Assembly (NCBI GenBank): GCA_026874595.1
Contig: CM049314.1
Span: 61,483,300 to 61,547,299, forward strand
From: Sipunculus nudus
Taxonomy: Eukaryota; Annelida; Sipuncula; Golfingiida; Sipunculidae
Direction: 5' to 3'
DNA length: 64,000 nt
The position numbers were made by a program, and so were the translations under genes. The notes below the pieces were generated by a model, which saw nothing but the letters and a program-made list of their open reading frames with translations, was not told the DNA's origin and ran no database searches. Below, piece after piece: positions 57,101 to 62,200 of this stretch; position 1 is the stretch's first letter; each line of letters opens with the position of its first letter.

Positions 57101-59260
57101 ATATAAAAGGAAATCCCCTCAAAGAAAAGAATAAAAGGAGAGTAAGTGTAATCAAAGCTGTATTTCAAGAATTAGAGAGTCTTGTAGAGAAACAATGCTC
57201 TTAAGACTGTATCAGGTTTTAGAAGATTTTCAATTTCCAATCTATTCTGCATACTATAAATATACTCAAGTAAGTGATAATTATAGCCTAGGTTCAACTT
57301 TTACAAACTTGATAAAAGTCGCTAAAAATAAAGTTGGTGTTTGAGATATTTTACTGTTATTTTTTTTTTTTACTTTTTTAATTGTATTTTTAAGTACTGT
57401 ATTTTACTCACACAGTTTTTTACTGTACTATTTTCTACTGTACAATATTGTATTGTGTACTGCTCTGGTGTTGTACTATATGGTACTGTGCTGATCTTTA
57501 TTCCATTGGACTGTACTTTATTGTATTGTCCTGTACTGTATGGCATTGTCTTATACTATATGTTATGTACAGCTGTACTGTTATGTAATGAACAGCTCTA
57601 CAGAATTTGGATATGGATATGGCAATTCCTTTCCCCTGTAAACATATACGACTTTCTTAGTTTACCACATATATCCTCTCTGTAAACCTGTCTTTTGTAT
57701 GTCAATTTTCTGGAGTTTACTGCAAATATCCTCTCCACAGAGGTCTCCTAAACCATGCAGCATCAGCATATCTCATGCAGCACAGATTTAAGGCACTGAT
57801 ATATAAGCTTACGCTGTATACAAGATCAACACAAAAATGTTATTTAGAGGCATAACATTTTTTTACACAGCATTCCGCTGGGCAGGCAAAACACAATAAT
57901 AAATCAAGGGCTACATGAAAGCTAGCATATATACCTCTAGATAAAACCAGATAATTTACTGCAAAGAAAATCGCAAACGGAAAAAATAAAAGATGCCTAT
58001 ATACTATCACAGCATACCGGCATACCATGCAGGTTTTCATACCTGGGAAAAGTCGTGGCTGGAGGATGCAGTGTCTGATTGAATTCCGCTATCGGTGCTT
58101 CCTACGGCAAAAAAGCTTATTGCCAGGCCTTGGTTATCAACTCTCGGTGGCATGTTCGTGTTTGTGGGCCAGGAGTAATGTTGAGGTGATGGTGATAAAT
58201 ATGATGAATCTGGTGTAGTTTGTGTTGATCTGCTCTGTACTGAGTGCAGGGAACCATTATTATTAGTTTGTGGTGAGAAGCTCTGTGGAAATCGATTTGG
58301 ATTATCACTGCATAAAGGTCCCCTAGTTCCACTGGATTGTGATGTACCACTCTGTAACGATACTGGGACATCATTCACAGATACTGGAGATACAGAAATA
58401 ATTTCATCACATTCAGCACTTTTGGAATACCCATCATTGCCAGCAGAGGTCTCTTTCCCATGGAATAATGAGAAATTAAGGTTACCGACTTCCACCGTAA
58501 AATGTCTCCTTTTGTTCTTTTTGGTCTTTAATTTAAACATCTCAGGTGTATGAACGGGACTCTCCTGTGGGGTGGAGGACTCCGAACATTCTTTTGTTCT
58601 GATATATTTCTGACTTAATGTTCTCAATAAAGGATTTTTTGGAGATGGCCTAGATGATGTATTTTTTTCTTTAGATTTAGCCTCAATAACAGAATTCTCT
58701 TCTGTACCCGATTTTGACTTCCAGAATGGCTGAGAAAAGAAACGGAATATCTTATCTTCAATGTGCGGTGTACTTGTTTTAGGCTGAGGAGAGAGTGGGT
58801 TTGCACGGTGCTTCACTTGAAGTGATGGGGTATTAGGTGCTGATTTGCACACTCCAACTGGACTTGGCTGTACTGAGTAACCCCTGCCAAATTCATCTGA
58901 CTGAGAGCTTGCAATATCCTCATCACTGCAGAATGCTGCCAAGGGTGGAGTCCCCCTTGGGTTTTGCGTTGCAGATCTTAAAGCAGGGTAAACACTTATC
59001 CGATGGCCATTCCTGTGCTGATCCAAGACACTATGGTTCCTTTCGAGCCCTCCAGATGGAGTCACACACAACCCACTATCAACACTCGATTGTCGATGGA
59101 TAAGTTTTTTCAATCGTTGGAAAACTGGTGCCTTGCTGACACTGGTAGATGGAGACGTACTTTCAGCCATTGCTACTTGTGAACACACTATGCTTGGTAA
59201 TCCATAGTTTCCCAAAATTTTATTGATTAAATCTGCACTATGAAGTTGGATTTCTGGCAT
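9566..59260 (-). CDS. Asef/SPATA13/collybistin-type Rho GEF (SH3-DH-PH), 14 coding exons, 1079 aa
   Basis: Joined on the minus strand from exons 59260-58043, 42149-41933, 31968-31841, 24371-24224, 23649-23492, 21789-21610, 16674-16483, 15820-15641, 13501-13397, 12500-12243, 11703-11575, 10957-10873, 10519-10361 and 9648-9566. Every intron is GT-AG, phases match at all 13 junctions, and the total is 3240 nt including TAG. Domains: disordered N-terminus 1-620, SH3 about 632-683 ([17 protein letters not shown]), DH about 722-910 ([18 protein letters not shown] at 863-880), PH about 935-1045 (conserved Trp in NAWLEAF). Family knowledge: Asef proteins activate Rac1/Cdc42, bind APC through a region before SH3 and are autoinhibited by SH3 packing on DH; collybistin acts on Cdc42 and gephyrin. 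The single gene may be the invertebrate counterpart of all three vertebrate paralogues, so no symbol is given. Exon joins are hand-made; alternative exons are not excluded. Confidence 0.93.
10361..10519 (-). CDS. Coding exon 13: end of PH domain (aa 1000-1053)
   Basis: The acceptor tctgtttacag ends at 10520 and the donor CATG|gtatgt leaves phase 1 at 10361. It encodes [20 protein letters not shown] and the C-terminal PH helix with [14 protein letters not shown], including the near-invariant PH tryptophan. Intron 12 upstream is only 353 bp. Confidence 0.96.
10873..10957 (-). CDS. Coding exon 12: PH domain, part 2 (aa 972-1000)
   Basis: The acceptor is a T-run plus cag ending at 10958, the donor AAAG|gtgagt follows 10873 (phase 1). 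It encodes [33 protein letters not shown] and YKGRID match the PH beta3-beta4 region of Asef and collybistin. Confidence 0.95.
11575..11703 (-). CDS. Coding exon 11: start of PH domain (aa 929-971)
   Basis: The acceptor tactcaccag ends at 11704, the donor AAG|gtaggt follows 11575, phase 0-0. It encodes [19 protein letters not shown] and [16 protein letters not shown], the first PH strands; [15 protein letters not shown] is near-invariant in this family. Confidence 0.97.
12243..12500 (-). CDS. Coding exon 10: DH core including CR3 (aa 843-928)
   Basis: The acceptor ttcattacag ends at 12501, and the donor GAG|gtacga follows 12243. It encodes [20 protein letters not shown] and INERKRKME. The first block is conserved region 3 of DH domains (helix 5), which carries the catalytic surface; IPVQ replaces the commoner TPVQ. 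The exon ends in the DH-PH linker (NNVDQWE). Confidence 0.97.
13397..13501 (-). CDS. Coding exon 9: DH domain, part 3 (aa 808-842)
   Basis: A 105-nt exon with acceptor ttgttttacag and donor GAG|gtgagc, phase 0-0. It encodes [20 protein letters not shown] and TKYQHFFE. The YCNNHP block is diagnostic for the Asef/collybistin DH domain. Confidence 0.95.
13502..15640 (-). other. Intron 8 (2.1 kb) with a three-copy tandem repeat of about 100 bp
   Basis: Between 14068 and 14385 a unit containing acaatgtcttatacataagt, cagtattttatttca and ttttgcactgaaacctg recurs with spacing 100 and 103 bp (ttttgcactg at 14164, 14264, 14367). The rest is A+T-rich with no gene. The neighbouring introns (353-896 bp) in this compact half of the gene hold nothing notable. 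Confidence 0.7.
15641..15820 (-). CDS. Coding exon 8: DH domain, part 2 (aa 748-807)
   Basis: The acceptor ttttactcag ends at 15821. The donor CAT|gttagt at 15641 is the weakest in the gene but keeps phase 0, and the junction aligns without gap to family members ([10 protein letters not shown] then [15 protein letters not shown]). It encodes [24 protein letters not shown] and [10 protein letters not shown], typical DH helices 1-3 of this family. Confidence 0.95.
16483..16674 (-). CDS. Coding exon 7: SH3-DH linker and start of DH (aa 684-747)
   Basis: The acceptor atatttttgcag ends at 16675, the donor GAG|gtcagt follows 16483, phase 0-0. It encodes a charged linker ([11 protein letters not shown]) and the first DH helix, [21 protein letters not shown], which is conserved region 1 contacting the GTPase switch I. 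The linker sequence and spacing match the Asef family, where it takes part in the SH3-DH autoinhibitory contact. Confidence 0.95.
16675..21609 (-). other. Intron 6 (4.9 kb)
   Basis: A+T-rich. It contains a 165-bp duplication (about 19302-19565, repeated tagctcac and ctcactgagtacctg phrases), an ATT microsatellite near 18716-18737, and the repeat element at 20385-21490 described separately. Nothing gene-like lies between 16.7 and 19.3 kb. Confidence 0.8.
20385..21490 (+). mobile_element. Modular dispersed repeat with six GGTGGCGCCACC-type palindromes
   Basis: Six versions of the GTGGC(A/G)CCACC palindrome occur at about 20629, 20776, 20906, 21033, 21180 and 21311 (alternately about 130 and 147 bp apart). 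Each is followed by tgcaaaatttcag, gtcaaaccagtcctgagata and similar phrases. Perfect ggtggcgccacc copies are at 21033 and 21311. The right end carries a degenerate acagacgcacagatggacgc run like those closing other elements here. No protein is encoded. Its end lies 120 bp from the SH3 exon. Confidence 0.6.
21610..21789 (-). CDS. Coding exon 6: SH3 domain (aa 624-683)
   Basis: A single 180-nt, phase 0-0 exon holds a complete SH3 domain. The ALYDY-type motif reads ALWDH (635-639), the RT-loop acids are TLDEDEL, the conserved WW pair lies in DWWWG (664-668), and WFPAAFV closes the fold (676-682). The WDH variant and the WWWG triplet match the Asef/collybistin SH3 type. The exon starts with an ATG codon (acceptor attccag|ATG), so a shorter isoform starting here is conceivable. 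In vertebrate collybistin, isoforms with and without SH3 differ in activity; the symmetric phase here would allow clean skipping. Confidence 0.96.
21790..23491 (-). other. Intron 5 (1.7 kb) with an (AT)n tract
   Basis: A+T-rich intron between SH3 and its upstream linker, with a short TG run near 22222 and about 43 bp of (AT)n at 23216-23258. No gene or clear element. Confidence 0.8.
23492..23649 (-). CDS. Coding exon 5 (aa 571-623): proline-rich linker before SH3
   Basis: The acceptor tattttttcag ends at 23650, and the donor GAG|gtgaga follows 23492 (phase 0). It encodes [15 protein letters not shown], then a Ser/Thr-rich stretch ending [17 protein letters not shown] is a proline-rich segment that could be an SH3 ligand, including for the protein's own SH3 just 40 residues on; an intramolecular clamp is inference. 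Short 574-bp intron 4 separates it from exon 4. Confidence 0.88.
24224..24371 (-). CDS. Coding exon 4 (aa 522-571): basic Ser-rich linker
   Basis: The acceptor tttgtccacag ends at 24372, and the donor CCAA|gtaagt leaves phase 1 at 24224. The alternative acceptor two bases further in would break the frame. The exon encodes a strongly basic segment ([27 protein letters not shown]). RCSSAP resembles a basophilic kinase or 14-3-3 site. With exon 5 it forms the region directly before SH3, where Asef proteins carry the APC-binding region. Confidence 0.86.
25900..26165. mobile_element. TAAGGCC MITE, copy B, left part, interrupted by an insertion
   Basis: Begins TAAGGCCCCAAAA then aggttcttaggcaccg, and continues with ttcaagaagataaaataata, gtagtgcttttacc, ttattatcatgcttttcc and gatcatatga, matching copies C and D. 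After aaacattaaaa the match breaks at 26166 and resumes in decayed form at about 29021 (ggtaaaaaaaaatcacc, tgatttatgaaaaaac). Confidence 0.65.
26166..29020 (+). mobile_element. Modular CAAG-palindrome element(s) inserted in an A-run of the MITE
   Basis: The left edge is CAAGGCCTACAGGCCTAATG. A second family-type start, agggacccatgggtctcaac then gctcagctg, lies at 26343, so two elements may be stacked. The interior has repeated modules (cagccaaaa..tcactgaact..gaccatttgaacaaact..ggatcatt..tggc..agaagaag) at about 27555, 28200, 28380 and 28690, and a longer repeat of 27430-27700 at 28570-28840. The right end has ctggacgccggacgacgcca and gttggctaaaa. Non-coding. Confidence 0.55.
30217..30393. repeat. 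Polypyrimidine (CT/CTTT)n tract
   Basis: About 175 nt almost purely C and T on the plus strand, mostly ctctttctctc. A second shorter tract lies at 30586-30645. The translations in either strand (poly Ser/Leu, Arg/Glu/Lys) are artefacts. Confidence 0.95.
31078..31140. repeat. (AT)n microsatellite
   Basis: About 62 bp of uninterrupted alternating AT. Confidence 0.95.
31841..31968 (-). CDS. Coding exon 3 (aa 479-521)
   Basis: The acceptor ttgtgttaacag precedes 31968 (completing a split Gly codon), and the donor AGG|gtgagt follows 31841 (phase 0). It encodes a segment starting [20 protein letters not shown] and ending DTCRKSRR. The order (acidic-hydrophobic block, then basic cluster) and position about 110 residues before SH3 are compatible with the APC-binding region of Asef proteins. 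That assignment is inferred from position; I cannot align it from sequence alone. Confidence 0.85.
32525..35496. mobile_element. TAAGGCC MITE, copy C, split by a 2.6-kb insertion
   Basis: The left arm starts TAAGGCCAAAA and aaaggtatggttctcaggca at 32525. The right arm ends tttttttggcTTA at 35496. The family sequence ..ttttactta(g)caaaa / ..tctgttattatcatgcttttc is interrupted between about 32727 and 35357. Copies B and D show the uninterrupted order, so the nesting is direct evidence. Confidence 0.75.
32728..35356 (+). mobile_element. CAAG-palindrome / GACG-hairpin element nested in MITE copy C
   Basis: Starts CAAGGGACCTATGGGTCACG ACGCTCAGCTG and ends with a GGAC tetranucleotide run (about 35266-35309) followed by a 31-nt hairpin (TAGCTCAG..TGACT/AGTCA..CTGAGCTA, 35326-35356) and an A-run. 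The interior contains a 675-bp duplication (tgcattatgtttgggcccat at 34281 and 34956). No transposase is seen, so it is non-autonomous or the proteins are lost. Confidence 0.65.
35806..37020 (+). mobile_element. CAAG-palindrome / GACG-hairpin element with three 337-bp tandem modules
   Basis: Starts CAAGTGACCCATGGGTCATT ACGCTCAGCTG and ends with acggacagacggacagacag-type sequence and a hairpin (TAGCTCAGC..GCTGAGCTA) at 37020, flanked by A-runs. The phrase gggtaac(a/c)gagacctaa falls at 36160, 36497 and 36834, an exact 337-bp period. Each module also holds aggtggcgcca, gtctgcag and gattctaggtc. It is inserted in another repeat whose sequence (ttcacaaatatttctattt, gctgatt, aaggtcaccag) resumes at 37021. 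Confidence 0.7.
38215..38890 (+). repeat. Array of about 150-bp modules with AAGGTCAAGGTCA motifs
   Basis: Modules contain atggggttcacaa, tgaccttgaa, aaggtcaaggtcaccag and ttttgaactc. The ggtcaccag-type block falls near 38311, 38460, 38612 and 38764. The same module flanks the insertion at 35640-35805 and 37021-37200, so this repeat was the insertion target there. Confidence 0.6.
40161..40216. repeat. (AT)n microsatellite
   Basis: About 55 bp of alternating AT. Its Ile-Tyr translations in both strands are artefacts. Confidence 0.95.
40869..40976. repeat. Compact inverted repeat (hairpin), about 108 nt
   Basis: The inner arms CAGTCAATTTGT(T)AAA(G/T)TGCCTGA pair over 22 of 23 positions (40899-40921 with 40926-40948), leaving a 4-nt loop. 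The flanks CAGTCCATGTGTCAAA and its inverse ttcacacattgactg pair again across a bulge. It may be a tiny MITE or a structured RNA; no homology is recognised. Confidence 0.65.
41578..41811. repeat. Near-perfect 117-bp tandem duplication
   Basis: The unit beginning gatttattgaaaaatgtaat at 41578 is repeated at 41695 with only a few differences. It lies about 120 bp inside intron 2 from the exon 2 donor. High identity implies recent origin. Confidence 0.9.
41933..42149 (-). CDS. Coding exon 2 (aa 407-479): Pro/Tyr linker with YDNV and TQT motifs
   Basis: The acceptor is a pyrimidine tract ending ttcttcttcag at 42150 (phase 0), the donor CTAG|gtaaga at 41933 (phase 1). The 217-nt exon encodes a linker beginning [10 protein letters not shown] and containing YDNV at 441-444 (a Grb2-SH2-type pYxN motif if phosphorylated), a Pro-Glu run at 447-455, TQT at 456-458, and [10 protein letters not shown] near the end. 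No domain is recognised. It sits between two very long introns (15.9 kb upstream, 10.0 kb downstream), so its inclusion rests on the perfect phase and frame match rather than on homology. Confidence 0.82.
42150..42230 (-). other. Possible alternative first coding exon: 27-residue hydrophobic leader contiguous with exon 2
   Basis: Immediately upstream of exon 2 the frame is open from an ATG at 42230. It would encode 27 residues beginning [10 protein letters not shown] and ending FILLFLLQ, then run directly into [10 protein letters not shown]. The stretch is almost wholly hydrophobic and would make a signal anchor. An in-frame TAA lies about 40 nt further upstream, so this would be a self-contained alternative start. 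A caution: part of it is the polypyrimidine tract of the acceptor, which translates as Phe/Leu in any such frame. Probably fortuitous, but an alternative promoter here would give a membrane-tethered isoform lacking exon 1. Confidence 0.22.
43300..43504. mobile_element. TAAGGCC MITE, copy D (uninterrupted, about 200 bp)
   Basis: The left end is TTAGGCCAAAA and tacggttctcaggca; the right end is gaccataccttttaggtttt then gttttggccTTA. It carries the family interior (ttcaagaagataaaataata, gtagtgcttttacctg, ttattatcatgc, gatcatatg) without the insertions seen in copies B and C. GGCCAAAA ends flanked by TTA on both sides would suit a 3-bp target duplication as in PIF/Harbinger elements, but other copies start TAAGGCC, so this is not settled. 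Confidence 0.75.
45030..45335. repeat. Low-complexity (ATT/ATC)n region
   Basis: Repeated ttattatc, ataataat and attattatt runs in both directions. Simple sequence only. Confidence 0.85.
46522..46539. repeat. Homopolymer G run
   Basis: About 18 consecutive G, plus strand. Confidence 0.9.
47461..47506. repeat. (AT)n microsatellite
   Basis: About 46 bp of alternating AT, followed by more TA-rich sequence to 47530. Confidence 0.95.
50118..50565. repeat. About 142-bp module array carrying three perfect DR1 sites
   Basis: ggtaggtaagccatatatg occurs at 50118 and 50403 (285 bp). TGACCTTTGACCT, the inverse of AGGTCA-A-AGGTCA, lies at 50207-50219, 50355-50367 and 50491-50503. The middle copy is preceded directly by TGACCT, making a triple half-site. 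cttttcccctgttggcagagaa also recurs. A copy of the same family in the other orientation is at 56200-56520. Confidence 0.7.
50967..53581. mobile_element. TIR DNA transposon (non-autonomous) with ten internal GGTAACGGTGTTGAG-like motifs
   Basis: Terminal inverted repeats: left 50967-51000 and right 53581-53548 match at 32 of 34 positions, starting ATATGGGTATTTCTACA and ending GTCGCATTTCA. Inside, a 15-nt motif occurs ten times between 51162 and 52135 in both orientations. The ends are flanked by palindromic ATAT, compatible with TA insertion. No transposase frame is visible. A separate 1-kb repeat (52362-53400) is nested within it. Subterminal motif arrays are typical of transposase-binding sites in CACTA- and hAT-type elements; class is undetermined. 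Confidence 0.7.
52362..53400 (+). mobile_element. Hairpin-(GTCC)n-modular element nested in the TIR transposon
   Basis: Starts ttttttagccctcagccctt and aggctaatgggcttttgtcg (hairpin), then ctgtccgtctgtccgtccgt, then three modules with gggtgaccttgacct at 52558, 52859 and 53161 (period 301-302 bp) and ggtggccccacc / gggggcgccact palindrome remnants. It closes near ggctgagggcttttgtcagc. Same layout, reversed, as the elements ending at 35356 and 37020. Confidence 0.6.
54104..54181. repeat. (AT)n microsatellite
   Basis: About 77 bp of alternating AT, the longest in the window. Confidence 0.95.
54320..54415. repeat. 32-bp tandem repeat, three copies
   Basis: The unit ttttgatgctcaatacaatg + gtaaatagaccg is present three times, virtually identical. 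Just beyond, a block (aatgaaacatgaat.. atctgtatctactttctttattatca) at about 54459 recurs at 54628. Confidence 0.9.
55996..56530 (-). mobile_element. Inverted hairpin/GACG element followed by DR1-bearing modules
   Basis: Read on plus, it begins after a T-run with tagctcagctgacttt and agtcatgctgggcta (hairpin), then gtccgtcgtccttccgtctg, then aaattaggtcactgtgacct. From 56200 two modules follow, each with a perfect AGGTCAAAGGTCA (56327-56339, 56473-56485), 146 bp apart. This is the reverse orientation of the elements at 35356 and 37020. The CAAG-palindrome end is not found, so it is truncated or diverged. Confidence 0.55.
56797..57062 (-). mobile_element. tRNA-derived SINE
   Basis: On the minus strand an A box TGGCTCAGGGGTAGAGC (57050-57034) and a B box GAGTTCGAATCTC (57004-56992) have tRNA spacing in a cloverleaf-like head (57062-56980). 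The tail region continues with ggtgaggtttttcacagtcg and gctcccacccagag and runs to about 56797. The non-tRNA body and lack of a closed acceptor stem rule out a functional tRNA. Confidence 0.75.
57395..57590. repeat. Degenerate TACTG/TATTG-type tandem repeat
   Basis: Phrases such as tactgtac, ttgtattgtgtactg and cctgtactgtatggcattg follow each other at about 10-bp steps. The apparent 114-codon plus-strand frame here is a by-product of this repeat. Confidence 0.6.
58043..59260 (-). CDS. Coding exon 1: long disordered N-terminus (aa 1-406)
   Basis: The start ATG at 59260-59258 has an in-frame TGA 9 nt upstream, which fixes the start of this reading frame. The exon ends CAG|gtatga at 58043, phase 0. 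The 406 residues are rich in Ser, Thr, Pro, Asn and Gln and look unstructured apart from a short N-terminal amphipathic stretch (residues 4-20) and a basic patch KTKKNKRRH at 245-253. Visible short motifs: HRQSS at 55-59 (basophilic kinase or 14-3-3-like), RSTQT at 344-348 (LC8-like), DSGIQS at 390-395 (beta-TrCP degron type), many SP and TP sites. I recognise no folded domain. Vertebrate Asef/Asef2 also have long poorly conserved N-termini, so this is expected in type though not in sequence. Confidence 0.9.
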
Positions 59261-59277
59261 ATCACATCATGTCAAGA
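59261..59277 (-). other. 17-nt 5' UTR segment and splice acceptor of exon 1
   Basis: Reading on the minus strand, a pyrimidine-rich tract ending tttgtttag occupies about 59290-59278. The next 17 nt lead into the ATG and contain an in-frame TGA. This looks like a real 3' splice site, so the coding exon probably has one or more noncoding exons upstream (at higher coordinates). I infer this from the site only; no transcript evidence is available here. Confidence 0.5.
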
Positions 59278-62200
59278 CTAAACAAAGATAATTTTTAATT
59301 GTATTGATAAATTAATTGGGCAGGTGAGGCTCAACATCCATCACTATAAAAAATTCATATTCACACTTCTCTTCTCTTGCTGGTAATCCAAATTAATGGC
59401 CAATCTAAATGCATGATGGCTCACTGGAAGAACAAAACATCAACATGACTTTCTTAACCATGGCACATACTCTTAATGAAAGTAAGATGAATATATATCA
59501 GCAGGTAGATATTCAGGTGGAATTTCCCATACAGTCAGAGAGTAAATGCATGAATTTCTTATATTGACCTCCATATTAATCTGAGGAAAATTTAAGTTAG
59601 TGAATAGACAAGAATGCTTGCAGGATTAAGGCTCCATCCCCCCCCCCCTAAAAAAAAATTTATATATATATATTATTATATATATTTTGTCCTGTTGTCT
59701 CTGGAACCAAACAATTTAAAAAGAGGATTTTTTTCAAATGTTGACTCTCAGGAAGAAAATAAATTTGTTTTGCAAACTATCAGGAACAAATGGTTCATGT
59801 GAGCAATAAAAAACTTCTGAAATGCATGGTTTCTTAAAGGGATCAAAACAAGAGCTCCAATCAGCAAAATTACCAGAACACTTGGTGCACTTGCATAGTA
59901 AACATTTGTATAAAAAAAAAACATTTTTTATAGGGAATGGTGTGGCCTAAACAGTTTTTGTAGGAGAAACATTTATCATTTGAAAAAAATACAGATATAC
60001 TCAGATTTGTGAAATGATTTCTAGAACAGAGTCCCATAATATAAAATCAGACATGGACACAAGCAAACAAGCAGACACACAAACACACACACAAATTTCA
60101 GTGGCCCTACCAGTATGTATATTTTAATGGCTAATGTCCACAATGAAGTACATTCAACTACTTTCAACTGTATATCATGCTCCTTGCCAACAAGTGTCAT
60201 CCACTTTTTAGGTAAATGTTTCCTTTAAGAAATTGCAGCAGCACCATCCAGTACTTTTCATGAATACTAACCATATGAACTGCAAAAGGACACAAATCAA
60301 CCCAAACATAACAATAAATTTCCTATTGTGAGCAGAGGACCAGACTGCAGGCCCCTGTCTCCTGTACCTGCCTGGCCTGTAAAGCTCTGCACTCAATAAC
60401 TCCCTCAGTGAGGGTTTTGTCCACAGAAATGTTATAAATTGTGTCTGATGGAAAATTTGTCTCAGTCTAGCCTGCCTGATGAGTATATAAAGAAACTGTG
60501 AATTCAGAATAGTGGATTATCAACTTCTACCTATTTATCAGTAAGAATCCGGAAAAAAAGTATAGATTTCAAAGGTGACTGCATGACCTAACTTCATAAA
60601 CACTTAACAAGAGATGTATCTCATGATCACACTTTATTAATTATCAGTCTCTTACAATACATTTTATGTGGTTTAAATCCTGACTGAACAGGTATTATTT
60701 AATTATCTCTCAGATTATCCTTACTGAAGGACTGAACTTTAATTAAAATGCTCCCGATTTTTCCTCTGATCCCACTTAATTGATAAATTCTTTTGGTCTC
60801 ATTCAATGTGTAAAAACTAAATTGATCACACCATCATTTGCTTGAGAAAAGACAGAACTGCTAAAGTTGTAACCCTAAGAATGTTCTTTTCTGAAAATAC
60901 AACTGTGTTAGTCAGAGAGCATATGTACTGTCCAAATAGCTGATGTTTTATATTTTGGGGATCAAGACACCTAATAATTATTTACCAAATTCAACTCTAC
61001 TTAAAGTTTTAATGAACCCAACAATGAATTCAATTTTTCTCATCCCCTGCACAGTTGTGCAGTCAAAGAGACATGCTATATTTACAGACAACAAAAGTGT
61101 TTTTTTTTTGTTTTGCATTTTGCTGTATCTTAATTGCCTTAATTTAAGTCTAAAAGTATTATATATTTTTTTAATTCATAAGATATCATGTAAATGTATA
61201 AATAAACATCAAAATGGACTCCACCATGCAAACAGACAAATAAAATAGACATCAGCCATAAACTTGTGTGAAAATGAAACCACCCAAACGTGTTTGCAGG
61301 GCTAATGAAATACATCCTGTAAGGGATTCATATCAAATGTGTGGAGCAAAATGCACTTTCCTTTACTTTCATGTAAAAAAAATGTTAACATGAATTTGAA
61401 ATATGATGTTAAATATAGCATTTCTAATTATTAATGAACAAAGGATTCTAACATTAGGCCTGTGATTTATCTGATATAAATGTCCTTACATACCATATTA
61501 CTGTAGCAATATAGAGATATCATTGTGTAATCTAAAATTTTTATATTTAGCACACTGTCTCTCAGCATAATGGTGATACAAGTACTCTGAATTTGTGCAT
61601 TTTATTCAGTTAATTAACAGATTATAATAACTATCTTGCACACAAAAAAAAATTAAAAAAAAAAAACAAAGAAACAACATACTTCTACTTAAATTTAGAT
61701 TATATCAATTATTTAAAAAAAATGATTTTTAACTAACAAGATACTCCTTCAATAGATTTCATCAACATCTATTTTTAACATTTTGAAATTATTTCTTTGA
61801 AAACAGGTAAACAAAACAGTCATACAAACAGACAAACAGAAAATTAAAGGTCAAATGTCATAGATTAAAAGGTGAACTCTGTTCAAATTTGGACTATTAC
61901 CATAAAACATCCAGAGACTCTGGATAAAAATTACCAAAAATACTACTTAATACAGAAAGAAGAAGTGCCCCCCTGTGGCACACTTGTAACTTATTAATTA
62001 AGCAGATGTGCGAGACCTCAGCAGAGTGTTTTTTCTGCACATGCTAATTACTCATAAAGGTTTAGCTCATGCACCTTCCAGCCTGTCTGTATTAATTAAA
62101 TACATGCCTTTGTTCTTTCACCTGTGTAACCTATTCACAATCCATCCAAATTAATTCTCCCCTGGTCTTGCCGTTTTCTTATAGCTTTTTGATGCTGCCA

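Larger units (their letters stand above)
42150..58042 (-). other. Intron 1 (15.9 kb)
   Basis: Holds MITE copy D, low-complexity ATT/ATC DNA (45030-45330), a G-run (46522-46539), (AT)n at 43891-43916, 47461-47506 and 54104-54181, receptor-type repeats (50118-50565), the TIR element at 50967-53581 and an inverted hairpin element with a SINE (55996-57062). Between 46.6 and 50.1 kb nothing gene-like is seen; a minus-strand stretch at 48496-48792 may be a decayed repeat reading frame. Confidence 0.75.

Noticed and set aside
57341-57685. 114-codon plus-strand frame rich in Tyr, Val, Leu and Cys
   Set aside because: Generated by a degenerate TACTG/TATTG tandem repeat.
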